64,000 bases of DNA from Spirulina subsalsa PCC 9445. GTDB lineage: Bacteria > Cyanobacteriota > Cyanobacteriia > Cyanobacteriales > Spirulinaceae. Of this stretch, positions 1 to 8,277 are shown piece after piece. Numbering within the stretch: the stretch's first letter is position 1; every line of letters starts with the position of its first letter. The notes under the pieces are model-generated. The model searched no databases. It saw only the letters and a list, made by a program, of their open reading frames with translations, and was not told the origin of the DNA. Position numbers and translations under genes: made by a program. The stretch spans positions 1,560,094-1,624,093 of the forward strand of contig NZ_JH980292.1 in NCBI RefSeq assembly GCF_000314005.1. The letters run 5' to 3'.

Positions 1-129
1 AGACGGTATTTAGACTTTGGTTATGGGGCGGCTTTGGTGGTTGTGACTTTTGTCCTATTAATTTTAGCCGTTTTCCTCGCCGGATTACTGCTTTCAAAAG
101 CGCGCATTAATGTTTCAGGAGGTCGATAA
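1..129 (+). CDS. Carbohydrate ABC transporter permease, C-terminal end only
   Basis: An open frame enters from the left edge and ends in TAA at 127-129. The 42 visible residues hold one hydrophobic segment (AALVVVTFVLLILAVFLAGLL) and a basic tail (SKARINVSGGR), as in the last membrane helix of MalF/UgpA-type inner-membrane permeases. The next gene begins two bases after the stop and encodes the MalG-type partner, so this is the first permease of a heterodimeric sugar importer. Substrate cannot be judged from this end. Confidence 0.8.
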   Translation, partial: RRYLDFGYGAALVVVTFVLLILAVFLAGLLLSKARINVSGGR

Positions 130-131
130 AC

Positions 132-1007
132 ATGGCAGTTGCTCAAGAGTCACAAGCCCATTCTAGCGCTAAACTTAAGATTTCATCCCGGAGTATTTTA
201 CTCTGGGTTGGGGTGGTTTTTATGGTGGTTTTTTGCCTTGCTCCGGCACTATGGCAAGTTCTCACCTCGTTTAAAACCAATGCGGCTATTTCCGCCTTGC
301 CTACGATTTATTTTCCTAGTTTTAGTGATTTAACGTGGGATCATTACAACAGTTTAGGGGCGGGATTTTGGCGGTATGTGTTTAATAGTGCCTTAGTGTC
401 CTTGCTTTCAACGTTGTTATGTTTAGGCTTGGGCGCACCTGCGGCTTATACCTTGGCTCGGATTAAGTTACCGGGAGAGTCTTTTATTTTAGGGGGGATT
501 TTAATTGTCAGTTTGTTTCCCTATGTGTTGTTATTTTTAGGACTGTTGGAAATTGTCAGATTTGTGGGCTTAGGGAATAATTATCTGGCCTTGATTGTGC
601 CGTATAGCGCGATTAATTTACCGTTGACGATTTTGGTACTACGCAGCTTTTTCCAACAACTGCCAAGGGATTTAGAAGATTCTGCCAAAATGGATGGTTA
701 TAGTACGGTGCAAATGTTGTTAAAAATCATGATTCCTTTGACCATTCCGGCATTAGTGACAACGGGAATTTTAGCCTTTATTTTTGCGTGGAATGAGTTT
801 ATTTTTGCCCTAACATTTGTGACCCGAGATGCTATGAAAACCATTCCGGTAGCTGTGGCACAAATTGGCGGATCTTCCCTCTATGAAATCCCCTACGGCC
901 CCATTGCGGCGGCGACGGTGGTAGGAACGTTACCGTTGCTGGTGTTGGTGTTATTCTTCCAGCGTCGGATTGTCCAAGGGATTACGGCTGGGGCTGTTAA
1001 GGGCTAG
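132..1007 (+). CDS. Carbohydrate ABC transporter permease (MalG/UgpE type)
   Basis: 291-residue inner-membrane permease of the MalG branch (binding-protein-dependent transport family). A cytosolic N-terminus leads into a first helix near residues 24-45, with further helices across the protein. The EAA loop that docks on the ATPase is seen as EDSAKMDGYSTVQMLLKIMIP, about residues 186-206. ATG follows the previous permease stop by two bases and the ATPase gene follows 52 bp later, so permease-permease-ATPase form one operon; the binding protein is presumably upstream of the window. In cyanobacteria such systems import glucosylglycerol, trehalose, sucrose or maltose-type sugars; the sequence alone does not choose between them. 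Confidence 0.9.
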   Translation: MAVAQESQAHSSAKLKISSRSILLWVGVVFMVVFCLAPALWQVLTSFKTNAAISALPTIYFPSFSDLTWDHYNSLGAGFWRYVFNSALVSLLSTLLCLGLGAPAAYTLARIKLPGESFILGGILIVSLFPYVLLFLGLLEIVRFVGLGNNYLALIVPYSAINLPLTILVLRSFFQQLPRDLEDSAKMDGYSTVQMLLKIMIPLTIPALVTTGILAFIFAWNEFIFALTFVTRDAMKTIPVAVAQIGGSSLYEIPYGPIAAATVVGTLPLLVLVLFFQRRIVQGITAGAVKG

Positions 1008-1059
1008 GTCTTTTAGTACGAAAAAACCGCAAAACTAACGATTACGAAATCAAGCAAAA

Positions 1060-2130
1060 ATGGCAACTTTAACTTTAAAAGAATTACGCAAACAATTCAC
1101 GCCGGAGGTGGTTCCGGTGAAAAATATTAGTCTCACGGTGGAAGATGGGGAGTTTCTCACGCTGTTGGGGCCGTCGGGGTGTGGTAAATCCACGCTGTTA
1201 CGCTTGATTGCCGGATTGGAACAACCGACGGCTGGTACGGTTTGGGTGGGGGAGAAGAATCTAAATGCGGTGAATCCGGGCGATCGCAATATGGCGATGG
1301 TTTTCCAAAGTTACGCCCTCTATCCCCACATGACCGTAGCCGATAATATCTCAACCTCCCTCAAGTTGCGTCAAGTCCCCCCGGCCGAAATTACCCAACG
1401 GGTGCGCACCGTAGCCGATAAGTTGGACATTTCCCACCTACTGGGGCGAAAACCCCGCAGTCTCTCCGGGGGGCAACGGCAACGGGTGGCCTTAGCCCGG
1501 GCGCTGGTGCGCAAACCCGATGTATTTTTATTAGATGAACCCTTGAGTAATTTAGATGCTTTGTTACGGGAACAGGTGCGAGGGGAATTAAAACAGTTGT
1601 TTGAGTCCCAAAATCGCCCCGTCGTCTATGTGACCCACGACCAAATTGAGGCCATGACCCTTTCCAGCAAGGTGGCGGTATTATTGGAGGGTTTGGTCCA
1701 ACAATTAGACCCCCCCAGTCGCATCTATACCCATCCGGCTAATAAATTTGTCGCAGGCTTTGTGGGCAGTCCCCAGATGAATCTGTTAACCCTAGACTGT
1801 CAGGGCAAGGTGGCGAAATTGGGTAATTGTGAGATTCCCTTACCCCCCTTAGCCCAAGTCCCCAAATTAATTGATTTAGGCATTCGTCCCGAAGCGTTAT
1901 CTGTCAAAGGGTCTGAGGTTTCGGAGCAAGAGTTAGTGATTGCTGGAAAGGTCTTTCTCTCGGAAAACTTTGGCCGAGAAACCTTAGTCAGTTTGCGCGT
2001 GGAGGATTCTCAAGATGTCATTCGGGCTTTAATTCCACCGGATCAAACCTGGAACCCTGACTATACTAAATTGGTGGTTCCCTTCTCCAGTCTGCACTGG
2101 TTTGATGCGGAAACAGGCGATCGCCTTTAA
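1060..2130 (+). CDS. Carbohydrate ABC transporter ATP-binding protein (MalK/UgpC type)
   Basis: 356-residue nucleotide-binding subunit that powers the permease pair upstream. Walker A GPSGCGKST is at residues 37-45, the ABC signature LSGGQRQRVALARAL near 135-149, Walker B VFLLDEPLSNLDA near 154-166, and the switch histidine in VTHDQ near 190. The last third (from about residue 240) is the MalK-type regulatory/TOBE region (FVGSPQMN, IRPEAL). Length fits the CUT1 family (about 350-380). The next sequence is transposon debris starting at the stop codon, so the operon ends here. Confidence 0.93.
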   Translation: MATLTLKELRKQFTPEVVPVKNISLTVEDGEFLTLLGPSGCGKSTLLRLIAGLEQPTAGTVWVGEKNLNAVNPGDRNMAMVFQSYALYPHMTVADNISTSLKLRQVPPAEITQRVRTVADKLDISHLLGRKPRSLSGGQRQRVALARALVRKPDVFLLDEPLSNLDALLREQVRGELKQLFESQNRPVVYVTHDQIEAMTLSSKVAVLLEGLVQQLDPPSRIYTHPANKFVAGFVGSPQMNLLTLDCQGKVAKLGNCEIPLPPLAQVPKLIDLGIRPEALSVKGSEVSEQELVIAGKVFLSENFGRETLVSLRVEDSQDVIRALIPPDQTWNPDYTKLVVPFSSLHWFDAETGDRL

Positions 2131-2158
2131 CAAAAATGTTGCGGAATTCCCCTTCCTC
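2126..2158 (+). repeat. IS200/IS605-like end fragment, copy C of a dispersed repeat
   Basis: The segment from TTTAACAAAAATG to CCCCTTCCTC overlaps the ABC ATPase stop codon. The same block recurs with at most one change at 38814-38846 (+) and at 27795-27827 (-), where it continues into a longer shared element. Here only the terminal ~33 bp are present, and the sequence then runs straight into a tnpB relic. Confidence 0.7.
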
Positions 2159-2366
2159 AACTTCTTTGAGAAACGGGCGCAGTTACCCCGTTTCAAGTCA
2201 AAGCATGGTCGGCAGACTCTGAGTTATCCGGCCAACGTTAAGTTTGAAGGGGACTATCTCAAAATACCGGGAAAGATTGGGTTAGTGTATTGCCGTCGTC
2301 ATCGGGAATTTGAAGGGACAATCAAAACCGTTACTCTGGTCAAATCTATGCACCCTAGAGTAGAAT
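2150..2366 (+). pseudogene. TnpB (IS605 OrfB/IS1341 type) fragment
   Basis: About 72 codons read FFEKRAQLPRFKSKHG, then SYPANV, KIPGKIGLV and IKTVTLVKS. This is the diagnostic N-terminal/WED part of IS605-type TnpB, an RNA-guided nuclease of about 400 residues. The initiator region is replaced by the repeat at 2126-2158, and the RuvC and zinc-finger parts are absent. It is a relic without function, followed at once by a miniature element. Confidence 0.8.
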
Positions 2367-2495
2367 AGGGCTTGCTGAATAAGTCCGAGAGTTGGGGAGT
2401 CGGGAGTCGGGAATAGGCAATCGTGCCAGTTTTAGATGATCTGTTCCCTGTTCCCTTGTTGAGTCTAGCGTAGGCGTGTTATTCAGCAGACCCTA
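2367..2495. mobile_element. Miniature inverted-repeat element with heptamer tandem repeats, copy 1
   Basis: Left end AGGGCTTGCTGAATAA (2367-2382) and right end TTATTCAGCAGACCCT (2479-2494) are imperfect terminal inverted repeats. The interior has two GGGAGTC units and CT-rich GTTCCCT units and encodes nothing. A second copy at 49368-49655 matches nearly base for base except for its much longer heptamer array, and relatives lie at 32307-32557 and 45789-45805. The parent transposase is not in the window. Confidence 0.75.
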
Positions 2496-2514
2496 GAATA
2501 ACTGCGCAGAATTA

Positions 2515-2676
2515 CTACATTGTGCGGGCGGGAATCTTCAGCCGACGGATCATCTCTAAGATGACCTCAGTTTTGGTTTTCCCCTTAGATAAACAATATT
2601 CTTCTAAGTGCGACAAATCCCCTTCGGGCAAGCGGATTGTCAGGACTTTATTTGAAGGGGGTTTGGTTCTGGACAT
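2515..2676 (-). CDS. Small ribbon-helix-helix-like protein
   Basis: 53-residue protein starting MSRTKPPSNK. A short beta strand with alternating pattern (VLTIRLPEGDL) is followed by two helices (HLEEYCLSKGKTKTEVILEMIRRL), the layout of CopG/Arc DNA-binding proteins, often plasmid or antitoxin repressors. I chose the internal ATG because the 10 extra upstream codons do not fit the fold. No toxin partner is adjacent. The call rests on pattern, not on a recognised family name. Confidence 0.6.
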   Translation of the reverse strand: MSRTKPPSNKVLTIRLPEGDLSHLEEYCLSKGKTKTEVILEMIRRLKIPARTM

Positions 2677-2830
2677 AGTGAGTTCATATCCTGTGTGTAA
2701 TAACAATATACTTCAATTGTATAGTAAAAATACTGCTTGCACTAGCCATGAAAAAAAAAGCCCAGATTTCCCAGAATGTTCTCAATTGTATCTGAACTAG
2801 ACTGTTCTACAAGCCTATCTCCAGCCCGAG

Positions 2831-3245
2831 CTAATCTTGACTCGGTACACAAAGCGGAATCCCCCAAGCCGAAAACTCTAAAGCCTCTCCTAAATCCCCA
2901 TCCTCTAACCCCCCCCGTGGAGCCATCCAACAATACAACAGTCCCTCCTCCTCCTCCTCCCAATCCACCCGAGAAGTAGTCACCCCCAAAGGGAGAACAG
3001 AAGAACCCACCGGATTAACCTCAACCCCTGCACCCTCACCCATCCCCCAACCATCCCCGCCACCCGTCACAACCTCACGCACCTCAACCCCACCCCGAAC
3101 AACCAGACCAGAACTCACGCCAGCCCCCCGAGGTCGAGACGCACTAGACCCCCCTTGTGCCGCCTGAAAAACCCGACCCGGTTCTACCCAAACCCCTAGC
3201 CCCCCAGCACCACCGCGCCCCCCAGCGCCCCCGGCACCGCCGCCA
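2831..3245 (-). pseudogene. Out-of-frame C-terminal part of the haemagglutinin-type protein
   Basis: With one extra G restored in the run at 3246-3253, translation continues GGGAGGAGGRGGAGG, then GLGVWVEPGRVFQAAQGG, and stays open for about 137 codons to a TAG at 2831-2833. It ends in an acidic segment (VDWEEEEEGLLYCW). The continued Gly-rich pattern before the unique tail shows this is the natural end of the gene. It may be a true frameshift, a phase-variable run or an assembly error. Confidence 0.75.
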
Positions 3246-5979
3246 CCCCCCCCACACCGCGACCCCCGCCGCCGCCACCGCCCCCAGTGCCACCCTGGCC
3301 CCCTTGTCCCCCCGTACCCACTAACCGCAGCCCCCCCGGGGCTGTTTTGATTTCTGCCCCAGACAGCACAATCCCCACGCCACCAACACCCCCATCACCC
3401 CCGCGACCCCCCGCACCGCCGCCGCCACCGCCGGAATTTAAGCCCACTAACCCACTACTCCCGCCATCCCCATTAATCAAGCCATCCTCTCCATCCCGAC
3501 CGCCCCCCGTGCCAGCCCCGCCTTGACCGCTTCCCGTTCCCCCATCTCCCCCATGCCCATTGGCCGTTCCGCCATCACCCCCAAGGCCGCCCCCATTGCC
3601 CCCACTGCCCCCGCTACCAAACAGATTAACCCCCCCAGCGCCGCCCCCTCGTCCGGCATCACCACCGCCCCCGCCGCCATTAGTCGCCGTTGCACCCCCA
3701 CCACCACCAGCCCCGCCAGCGCCGCCAGCAGTCCCCAGAACGGGCATTCCATCCCCCACCGCGCCTAAACCGCCCATGCCCCCAAAACCGCCGCCCCCGC
3801 CGCCCCCTCCGGCACGGTTGACCCCCGACCCGCCGCCTCCATGTCCTCCCCCTACATCTCCCGCGAAACCGCCTCCTAGGCCTTGATTCGTGTTGGCACT
3901 TCCTCGCCCCCCGCGACCTCCAGCAAAACCCCCCTCACCGCCACTCAGGGCCACTGTGTTGGGATTACTCCCCCCACCCCCACCTCCGCCGCCCTGACCG
4001 CCTTGGCCTCCATTCCCACCGATTCCCGTTAACTGCACTAAGCCACTTGTGGAGACAAGGGAACTATTCATCAGGGCAATTCCCACCCCACCCGCACCCC
4101 CGGCCCCCCCCGGAAGTCCGGCCGCCCCTCCTTGTTCATTTTTCCCCCCCATCCCCCCATCCGGCTGATTCAAGCCTTGTCCTCCCTCACCCCCTACCCC
4201 CATCAGGGAAATATGGCCTTGGTTGGTGATTAAATGACTTTGATTGAGGGTGATTCCTGTGCCACCTGTGCCACCCGGAGCGCTGCCGGGGAGTCCCGTT
4301 CCTTTAAGGGTAATATCACCGCTTCCTGTGCGAATTGCGGCATTTTGCATGAGCAATTCTCCTCCGCCTAAATTATCACTATTGGCATCTAAAAACACTG
4401 CTCCATTTTGGGTTGTAATATCGGCATTTACTATAATTCCTTGATGAGCTAAGGCCTTTAAGCCTACATTGGGATTAATTAAGTTAACGGGAGCATTAAA
4501 CGTAATAGTATTGGTGGCTTCTAAAATAATATTAGAGGTGGCTTGATTGAGAATAGAAGCCTCTAAACGGGAGAGTTGAGGTAAGTCAGTAAAGCTTAAA
4601 ACGGTGCTGGTTGTATTGCCTCGGGTAGCGACAATTTCTAAGTCTACGGGGTCGAGGAATAAGGTGCCCGGTTGTCCATCTCGGGCGGTTGTATCTACTT
4701 GTCCTTGAAAATCTAGGATTTGTTGACCCGAAACTTCAACCCATCCCCCGTCCCCTTGTTGTTGTCCTCCCTGACTTTCAATTTTGCCGTGAAATTGGGT
4801 AGTTTCATCAGCCCAAATAATTACCTTTCCCCCATTGCCTTGTTGAATGGCATTGGCTTGAATAAGAGTTTCAGGAGTAATAATAGTATGTTGTGCGGTG
4901 AATAAATTTCCTTGACCTTGAATCTCTCCCCCGATGTAAATATTGCCGCCTCCTGTTCTGGCTGATGCGTTAATTTGGGCATCAATTAAGGCAATATTTT
5001 GTCCTAAGATTGTAATATTTTGTTGGGTAAAAGATAAATCATGGGAAACATCTATTTTGCCTGAAACTATGGCTGTTCCGGGAGTTAAAGCAAGGGCAAT
5101 ATTACTGCCATTTACTTGTATGTTTCCCGAGGAATCAACTTGGGTTTTGGTTTGGGCTTGTCGTTCTGGGTTCCCGGTGAGATAACGAGGAATATCTACG
5201 GCTTGAAAGGGAGTGACGGGATAATAATCCTCTTGAAAAGCGCTGGCGGGAAAGACTAAGCTTAACAGTGAACCGTCTTGAGAAATTTCAATTTCGTTGC
5301 GTTCAGGAATGGCGGTGATGGTAATATTGCCATTGGGGGCGTGCAGGGTTCCGGTACTAATAACGCTGTTACCAATTAGGTGTAAACTTTGACCCGGATT
5401 GACGCTTAAATCAGCACTATTGAGGATTGTTCCTGATGATTGGACTGGGAAAATTAAGCCGATGGGGTTTCCGGTTAGGTCAGGATAATGATTCACTTCA
5501 AAGGCATTGAATAAGCCCTGTGGAAAGGCGATATGGGAGGCAGTGGTTACGAGAAAACTGGCAGGAATATTGAGGCTGGCTTCTGGGGTAAAAAGCCAGC
5601 CTGCGGGATTCATTAGATACAGATTACTAGAGCCTCCGGTGAGTTGAATTAAGCCTTCAATGAGGGATAAATTACCTCCGGTTACTCGACCTAAGATGTT
5701 TTTTATATGGGGTTGGGAGAGAAAATGGGCGATGTGATTGGGGGGTAGGTTAAAGTCTTGAAAGCTATGGAATAGATTAGATTCTACGGTTGTTCCCCCT
5801 TGGATGAGGTAAGTATTATTCTGGGATTTAATGATTGTTCCGGTGCCATCATCTGAGGAGGTAATGGATTGAGCATAAAGGGGGAGATTTGACCAGAAAA
5901 AATAAGGGATTATACTGGAGTTGAGTAGAAGGAAAAATAAACTTTTTTTTTGAGTTAATAATGATTTGAATAGGTTCAT
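3196..5979 (-). CDS. Filamentous haemagglutinin-type secreted protein, Gly-rich (frame-broken)
   Basis: 927 residues as read. A signal peptide (residues 1 to about 37, ending LPLYAQS) precedes a two-partner-secretion/haemagglutination domain at about 40-170 (GGTTVESNLFHSFQDFNLP, then NLYLMNPAGWLFTPEASLNIPA), as in FhaB N-termini. A beta-helix region runs to about 600 and the rest is very glycine-rich (GGxGG repeats). Such proteins are exported through an Omp85-type TpsB pore; none is encoded nearby. The frame stops at 3196, but a C8 run at 3246-3253 appears to have lost one base: past it another frame continues the Gly-rich pattern to 2831. No gene on the opposite strand: the proline-rich frames there are shadows. 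Confidence 0.85.
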   Translation of the reverse strand: MNLFKSLLTQKKSLFFLLLNSSIIPYFFWSNLPLYAQSITSSDDGTGTIIKSQNNTYLIQGGTTVESNLFHSFQDFNLPPNHIAHFLSQPHIKNILGRVTGGNLSLIEGLIQLTGGSSNLYLMNPAGWLFTPEASLNIPASFLVTTASHIAFPQGLFNAFEVNHYPDLTGNPIGLIFPVQSSGTILNSADLSVNPGQSLHLIGNSVISTGTLHAPNGNITITAIPERNEIEISQDGSLLSLVFPASAFQEDYYPVTPFQAVDIPRYLTGNPERQAQTKTQVDSSGNIQVNGSNIALALTPGTAIVSGKIDVSHDLSFTQQNITILGQNIALIDAQINASARTGGGNIYIGGEIQGQGNLFTAQHTIITPETLIQANAIQQGNGGKVIIWADETTQFHGKIESQGGQQQGDGGWVEVSGQQILDFQGQVDTTARDGQPGTLFLDPVDLEIVATRGNTTSTVLSFTDLPQLSRLEASILNQATSNIILEATNTITFNAPVNLINPNVGLKALAHQGIIVNADITTQNGAVFLDANSDNLGGGELLMQNAAIRTGSGDITLKGTGLPGSAPGGTGGTGITLNQSHLITNQGHISLMGVGGEGGQGLNQPDGGMGGKNEQGGAAGLPGGAGGAGGVGIALMNSSLVSTSGLVQLTGIGGNGGQGGQGGGGGGGGSNPNTVALSGGEGGFAGGRGGRGSANTNQGLGGGFAGDVGGGHGGGGSGVNRAGGGGGGGGFGGMGGLGAVGDGMPVLGTAGGAGGAGGGGGATATNGGGGGGDAGRGGGAGGVNLFGSGGSGGNGGGLGGDGGTANGHGGDGGTGSGQGGAGTGGGRDGEDGLINGDGGSSGLVGLNSGGGGGGAGGRGGDGGVGGVGIVLSGAEIKTAPGGLRLVGTGGQGGQGGTGGGGGGGGRGVGGVAAVPGALGGAVVLGG

Positions 5980-6149
5980 GAAGACACCCCCTGTTAATGT
6001 GATCTGTTTTTTTGGTGAACTTTATGATCTGAACACATTACTTGGTTTGGTATTGTAGCGCATTGCCCTAATCTGCGATTAAATTAAGCTCTCCTCACGG
6101 GGATTTTCCCTACAAGTACAGGTCAACGTATCATCAGCGCTCCTGGGTT

Positions 6150-6336
6150 TGAAACCCCGTCCTTTTAGGACGGCTTGGCATTTGGCCTGTTAGAATGTGA
6201 ACATGACTCAGAAGGCGTTCCGATATCGATTCTACCCCACTCCAGAGCAAGAGGACTTGCTGCGGAGAACATTGGGCTGCACCCGTGATCGTGAGGTCTG
6301 GGAATCTCCGCGCCTTTAGGTCGGAGAGGATGTCAA
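6150..6336 (+). mobile_element. Miniature IS605/IS1341-type element (PATE-like)
   Basis: A left-end hairpin CCGTCCTTTTAGGACGG lies at 6157-6173, a right-end hairpin CTCCG...CGGAG at 6306-6326, and the element ends near GAGGATGTCAA at 6336. The ends match the style of IS200/IS605 elements, which carry subterminal hairpins instead of inverted termini; the intact TnpB element at 23415-24889 also ends GGAGGATGTCAC. Between the hairpins only the first codons of tnpB survive. The left boundary is uncertain by tens of bases. It could be mobilised only by a Y1 transposase in trans. Confidence 0.7.
6203..6301 (+). pseudogene. TnpB N-terminal fragment inside the miniature element
   Basis: Starts MTQKAFRYRFYPTPEQEDLL, the classic first strand and helix of IS605-type TnpB, and continues to GCTRD. 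It then runs into the element's right-end sequence and stops, so roughly 1.1 kb of tnpB has been deleted internally. No RuvC residues remain. Confidence 0.8.
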
Positions 6337-6373
6337 GGAGTAAAGAGTCAACCAGTTATGAGAGGGTAATACC

Positions 6374-7723
6374 ATGAGCTACGACTATGATCTATTTGTT
6401 ATTGGTGCAGGTTCTGGGGGGATTGCTACCGCGAGACGAGCGGCTGAATATGGGGCGAAGGTGGCTGTAGCCGAAGATGATCGCTTGGGGGGAACTTGTG
6501 TGAATCGTGGGTGTGTTCCGAAAAAACTCATGGTCTATGCTTCTCGCTTCCCCGATCAGTTTGAAGATGCCCAAGGCTACGGCTGGAGCGCGGTAGAAAG
6601 TCATCTAGACTGGTCTAAGATGATTCGGGTCGTGAATGATGAGGTGACACGACTGAATGGGATTTATCAACGGATGTTAGATAATTCTAAGGTGACGGTG
6701 TTCCGCCACCGGGCGACGTTTATTGACTCCCACACTCTACAAGTGGGAGAGGAGAAGATCACGGCCGAAAGAATTTTAATTGCGGTGGGGGGAAAACCTG
6801 TTAAACCGAATATTCCGGGTATTGAACACACGATTACCTCTAATGAAATTTTCCTGTTGTCGGAGCAACCGAAACGGATGTTAATTATTGGTGGGGGCTA
6901 TATTGGCTGTGAGTTTGCCTGTGTGCTGCATGGTTTGGGAACTGAGGTGACGCAGGTTATTCGCAAGGACAAGATCCTGCGGGGGTTTGATGATGACTTG
7001 CGCACGACGATTCAGGAGGCTATGGTTCAACATGGTATTCGGATTTTAACTCAGACCAATCCGGTGGCGATTGAACGGACGGCTGAGGGGTTAAGGGTGA
7101 CGCTGAAGGGCCCTAATGGGGAGGAGTTGGTCGAGACGGATGTAGTGGGTTTGTCGGCAACGGGACGGATTCCCAATATCCAGAATTTGGGGTTGGAAAA
7201 TACGGTGGTTGAAGTGAATCAGGGGGCGATCGCGGTCAATGAAGAGAGTCAAACCGCAGAACCCCATATCTACGCGGTTGGAGACTGTACGGATCGGGTG
7301 AATTTAACCCCCGTAGCCATTAATGAGGGTCGGGTTTTTGCCGATACTATGTTTGGCGGCAAGTCTCGGACGATGAGTTATGAAAACATCCCCAGTGCAG
7401 TATTTACTACCCCAGAAGCAGCCACGGTGGGACTCACGGAGGCGGAAGCACGGGCAAAATATGGTGAGGCGGTGAAGGTCTATCGCACCAAGTTCCGCCC
7501 GATGTATTACACTCTGGCGGGAAAAGAGGAAAAAACCATGATGAAATTAATTGTGGATACGAATACGGATCGGGTGGTGGGCGCCCACATGGTCGGGGAT
7601 CATGCGGCGGAAATTATTCAAGGGGTTGCGATCGCCCTCAAAACCGGAGCGACGAAAGCCAACTTTGACGCAACGATCGGCATTCACCCCAGTTCGGCGG
7701 AAGAGTTTGTCACTATGCGCTAA
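6374..7723 (+). CDS. gor: Glutathione reductase (NADPH)
   Basis: 449-residue flavoprotein disulfide reductase regenerating reduced glutathione in the cytosol. FAD-binding GAGSGG is at residues 11-16; the redox-active pair is Cys42/Cys47 in GGTCVNRGCVPKKLM, with the PKK extension typical of glutathione reductase rather than lipoamide dehydrogenase. The NADPH-binding site is GGGYIGCEFA near 173-182, and the C-terminal catalytic His-Glu is in IHPSSAEEF. Length is normal (about 450). The gene stands alone behind a miniature element that occupies its upstream region, which may have altered its promoter. A decayed second copy of its first ~65 codons lies at 42005-42200. Confidence 0.96.
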   Translation: MSYDYDLFVIGAGSGGIATARRAAEYGAKVAVAEDDRLGGTCVNRGCVPKKLMVYASRFPDQFEDAQGYGWSAVESHLDWSKMIRVVNDEVTRLNGIYQRMLDNSKVTVFRHRATFIDSHTLQVGEEKITAERILIAVGGKPVKPNIPGIEHTITSNEIFLLSEQPKRMLIIGGGYIGCEFACVLHGLGTEVTQVIRKDKILRGFDDDLRTTIQEAMVQHGIRILTQTNPVAIERTAEGLRVTLKGPNGEELVETDVVGLSATGRIPNIQNLGLENTVVEVNQGAIAVNEESQTAEPHIYAVGDCTDRVNLTPVAINEGRVFADTMFGGKSRTMSYENIPSAVFTTPEAATVGLTEAEARAKYGEAVKVYRTKFRPMYYTLAGKEEKTMMKLIVDTNTDRVVGAHMVGDHAAEIIQGVAIALKTGATKANFDATIGIHPSSAEEFVTMR

Positions 7724-7908
7724 CGGGCTGGAGTGGGGACGAAACGAACGCTAGACTCAACAGGGGAATAGGCACTCATGCAAGAGGGAATAATTCTCAA
7801 TTCTCCCTCTCCCCTGTTCCCTGATTCTACAAGCCCTAAATACAGTTGATTTTCGGGTGCGGAAATGGCAAAATGGATGTACTACTTAGAGAAAGAAGAT
7901 ATTTAAGG
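7724..7908. other. Intergenic with a degraded miniature-element fragment
   Basis: Contains GCTAGACTCAACA and CCCTGTTCCCTG strings that match the interior of the miniature family at 2367-2495 in reverse, and ACAAGCCCTA resembling its end. No gene seen. AAGG immediately before 7909 serves as part of the ssb ribosome binding site. Confidence 0.5.
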
Positions 7909-8277
7909 ATGACCAGTTTAAATGTAGTGAATTTAGTGGGGCGTGCTGGGGGAGATCCCGAAGTGCGTTATTTTGAGTCTGGATCGGTATTGTGTGAGTT
8001 GACTTTGGCAGTTAACCGGATGAAACGGGATGATAAGCCCGATTGGTTTAATTTAAAGATTTGGGGTAAAACGGCAGAAATTGCCGCTAATTATGTGAAA
8101 AAGGGGAGCTTAATTGGGATTCAAGGCTCCCTGACGATTGAAACGTGGAGCGATCGCAATACCGGAGCCAATCGCTCTAAACCTGTGATTCGCGTGGAGC
8201 GTCTGGATTTGTTAGGCTCCAAACGGGATAATGAAGCCTATGCTAACCAAAACACCTACAATGACGCGGAATTTTAA
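7909..8277 (+). CDS. ssb: Single-stranded DNA-binding protein
   Basis: 122-residue OB-fold protein that coats single-stranded DNA in replication, repair and recombination. The start MTSLNVVNLVGRAGGDPEVRYF is the standard SSB first strand; WFNLKIWGKTAEIAANYVKKGSLIGIQGSL is the core. Cyanobacterial SSBs of this type are about 110-125 residues. The frame is open 21 codons further upstream, but the ATG at 7909 has a better ribosome site and the family's N-terminus. The C-terminus ends DAEF, acidic plus aromatic like the protein-interaction tip of other SSBs. It overlaps the convergent gene by four bases. Confidence 0.93.
   Translation: MTSLNVVNLVGRAGGDPEVRYFESGSVLCELTLAVNRMKRDDKPDWFNLKIWGKTAEIAANYVKKGSLIGIQGSLTIETWSDRNTGANRSKPVIRVERLDLLGSKRDNEAYANQNTYNDAEF

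Noticed and set aside
3287-3886. Proline-rich open frames on the plus strand
   Set aside because: They are the complement of GGC/GGT-rich codons of the haemagglutinin-type gene; no start context or family pattern.
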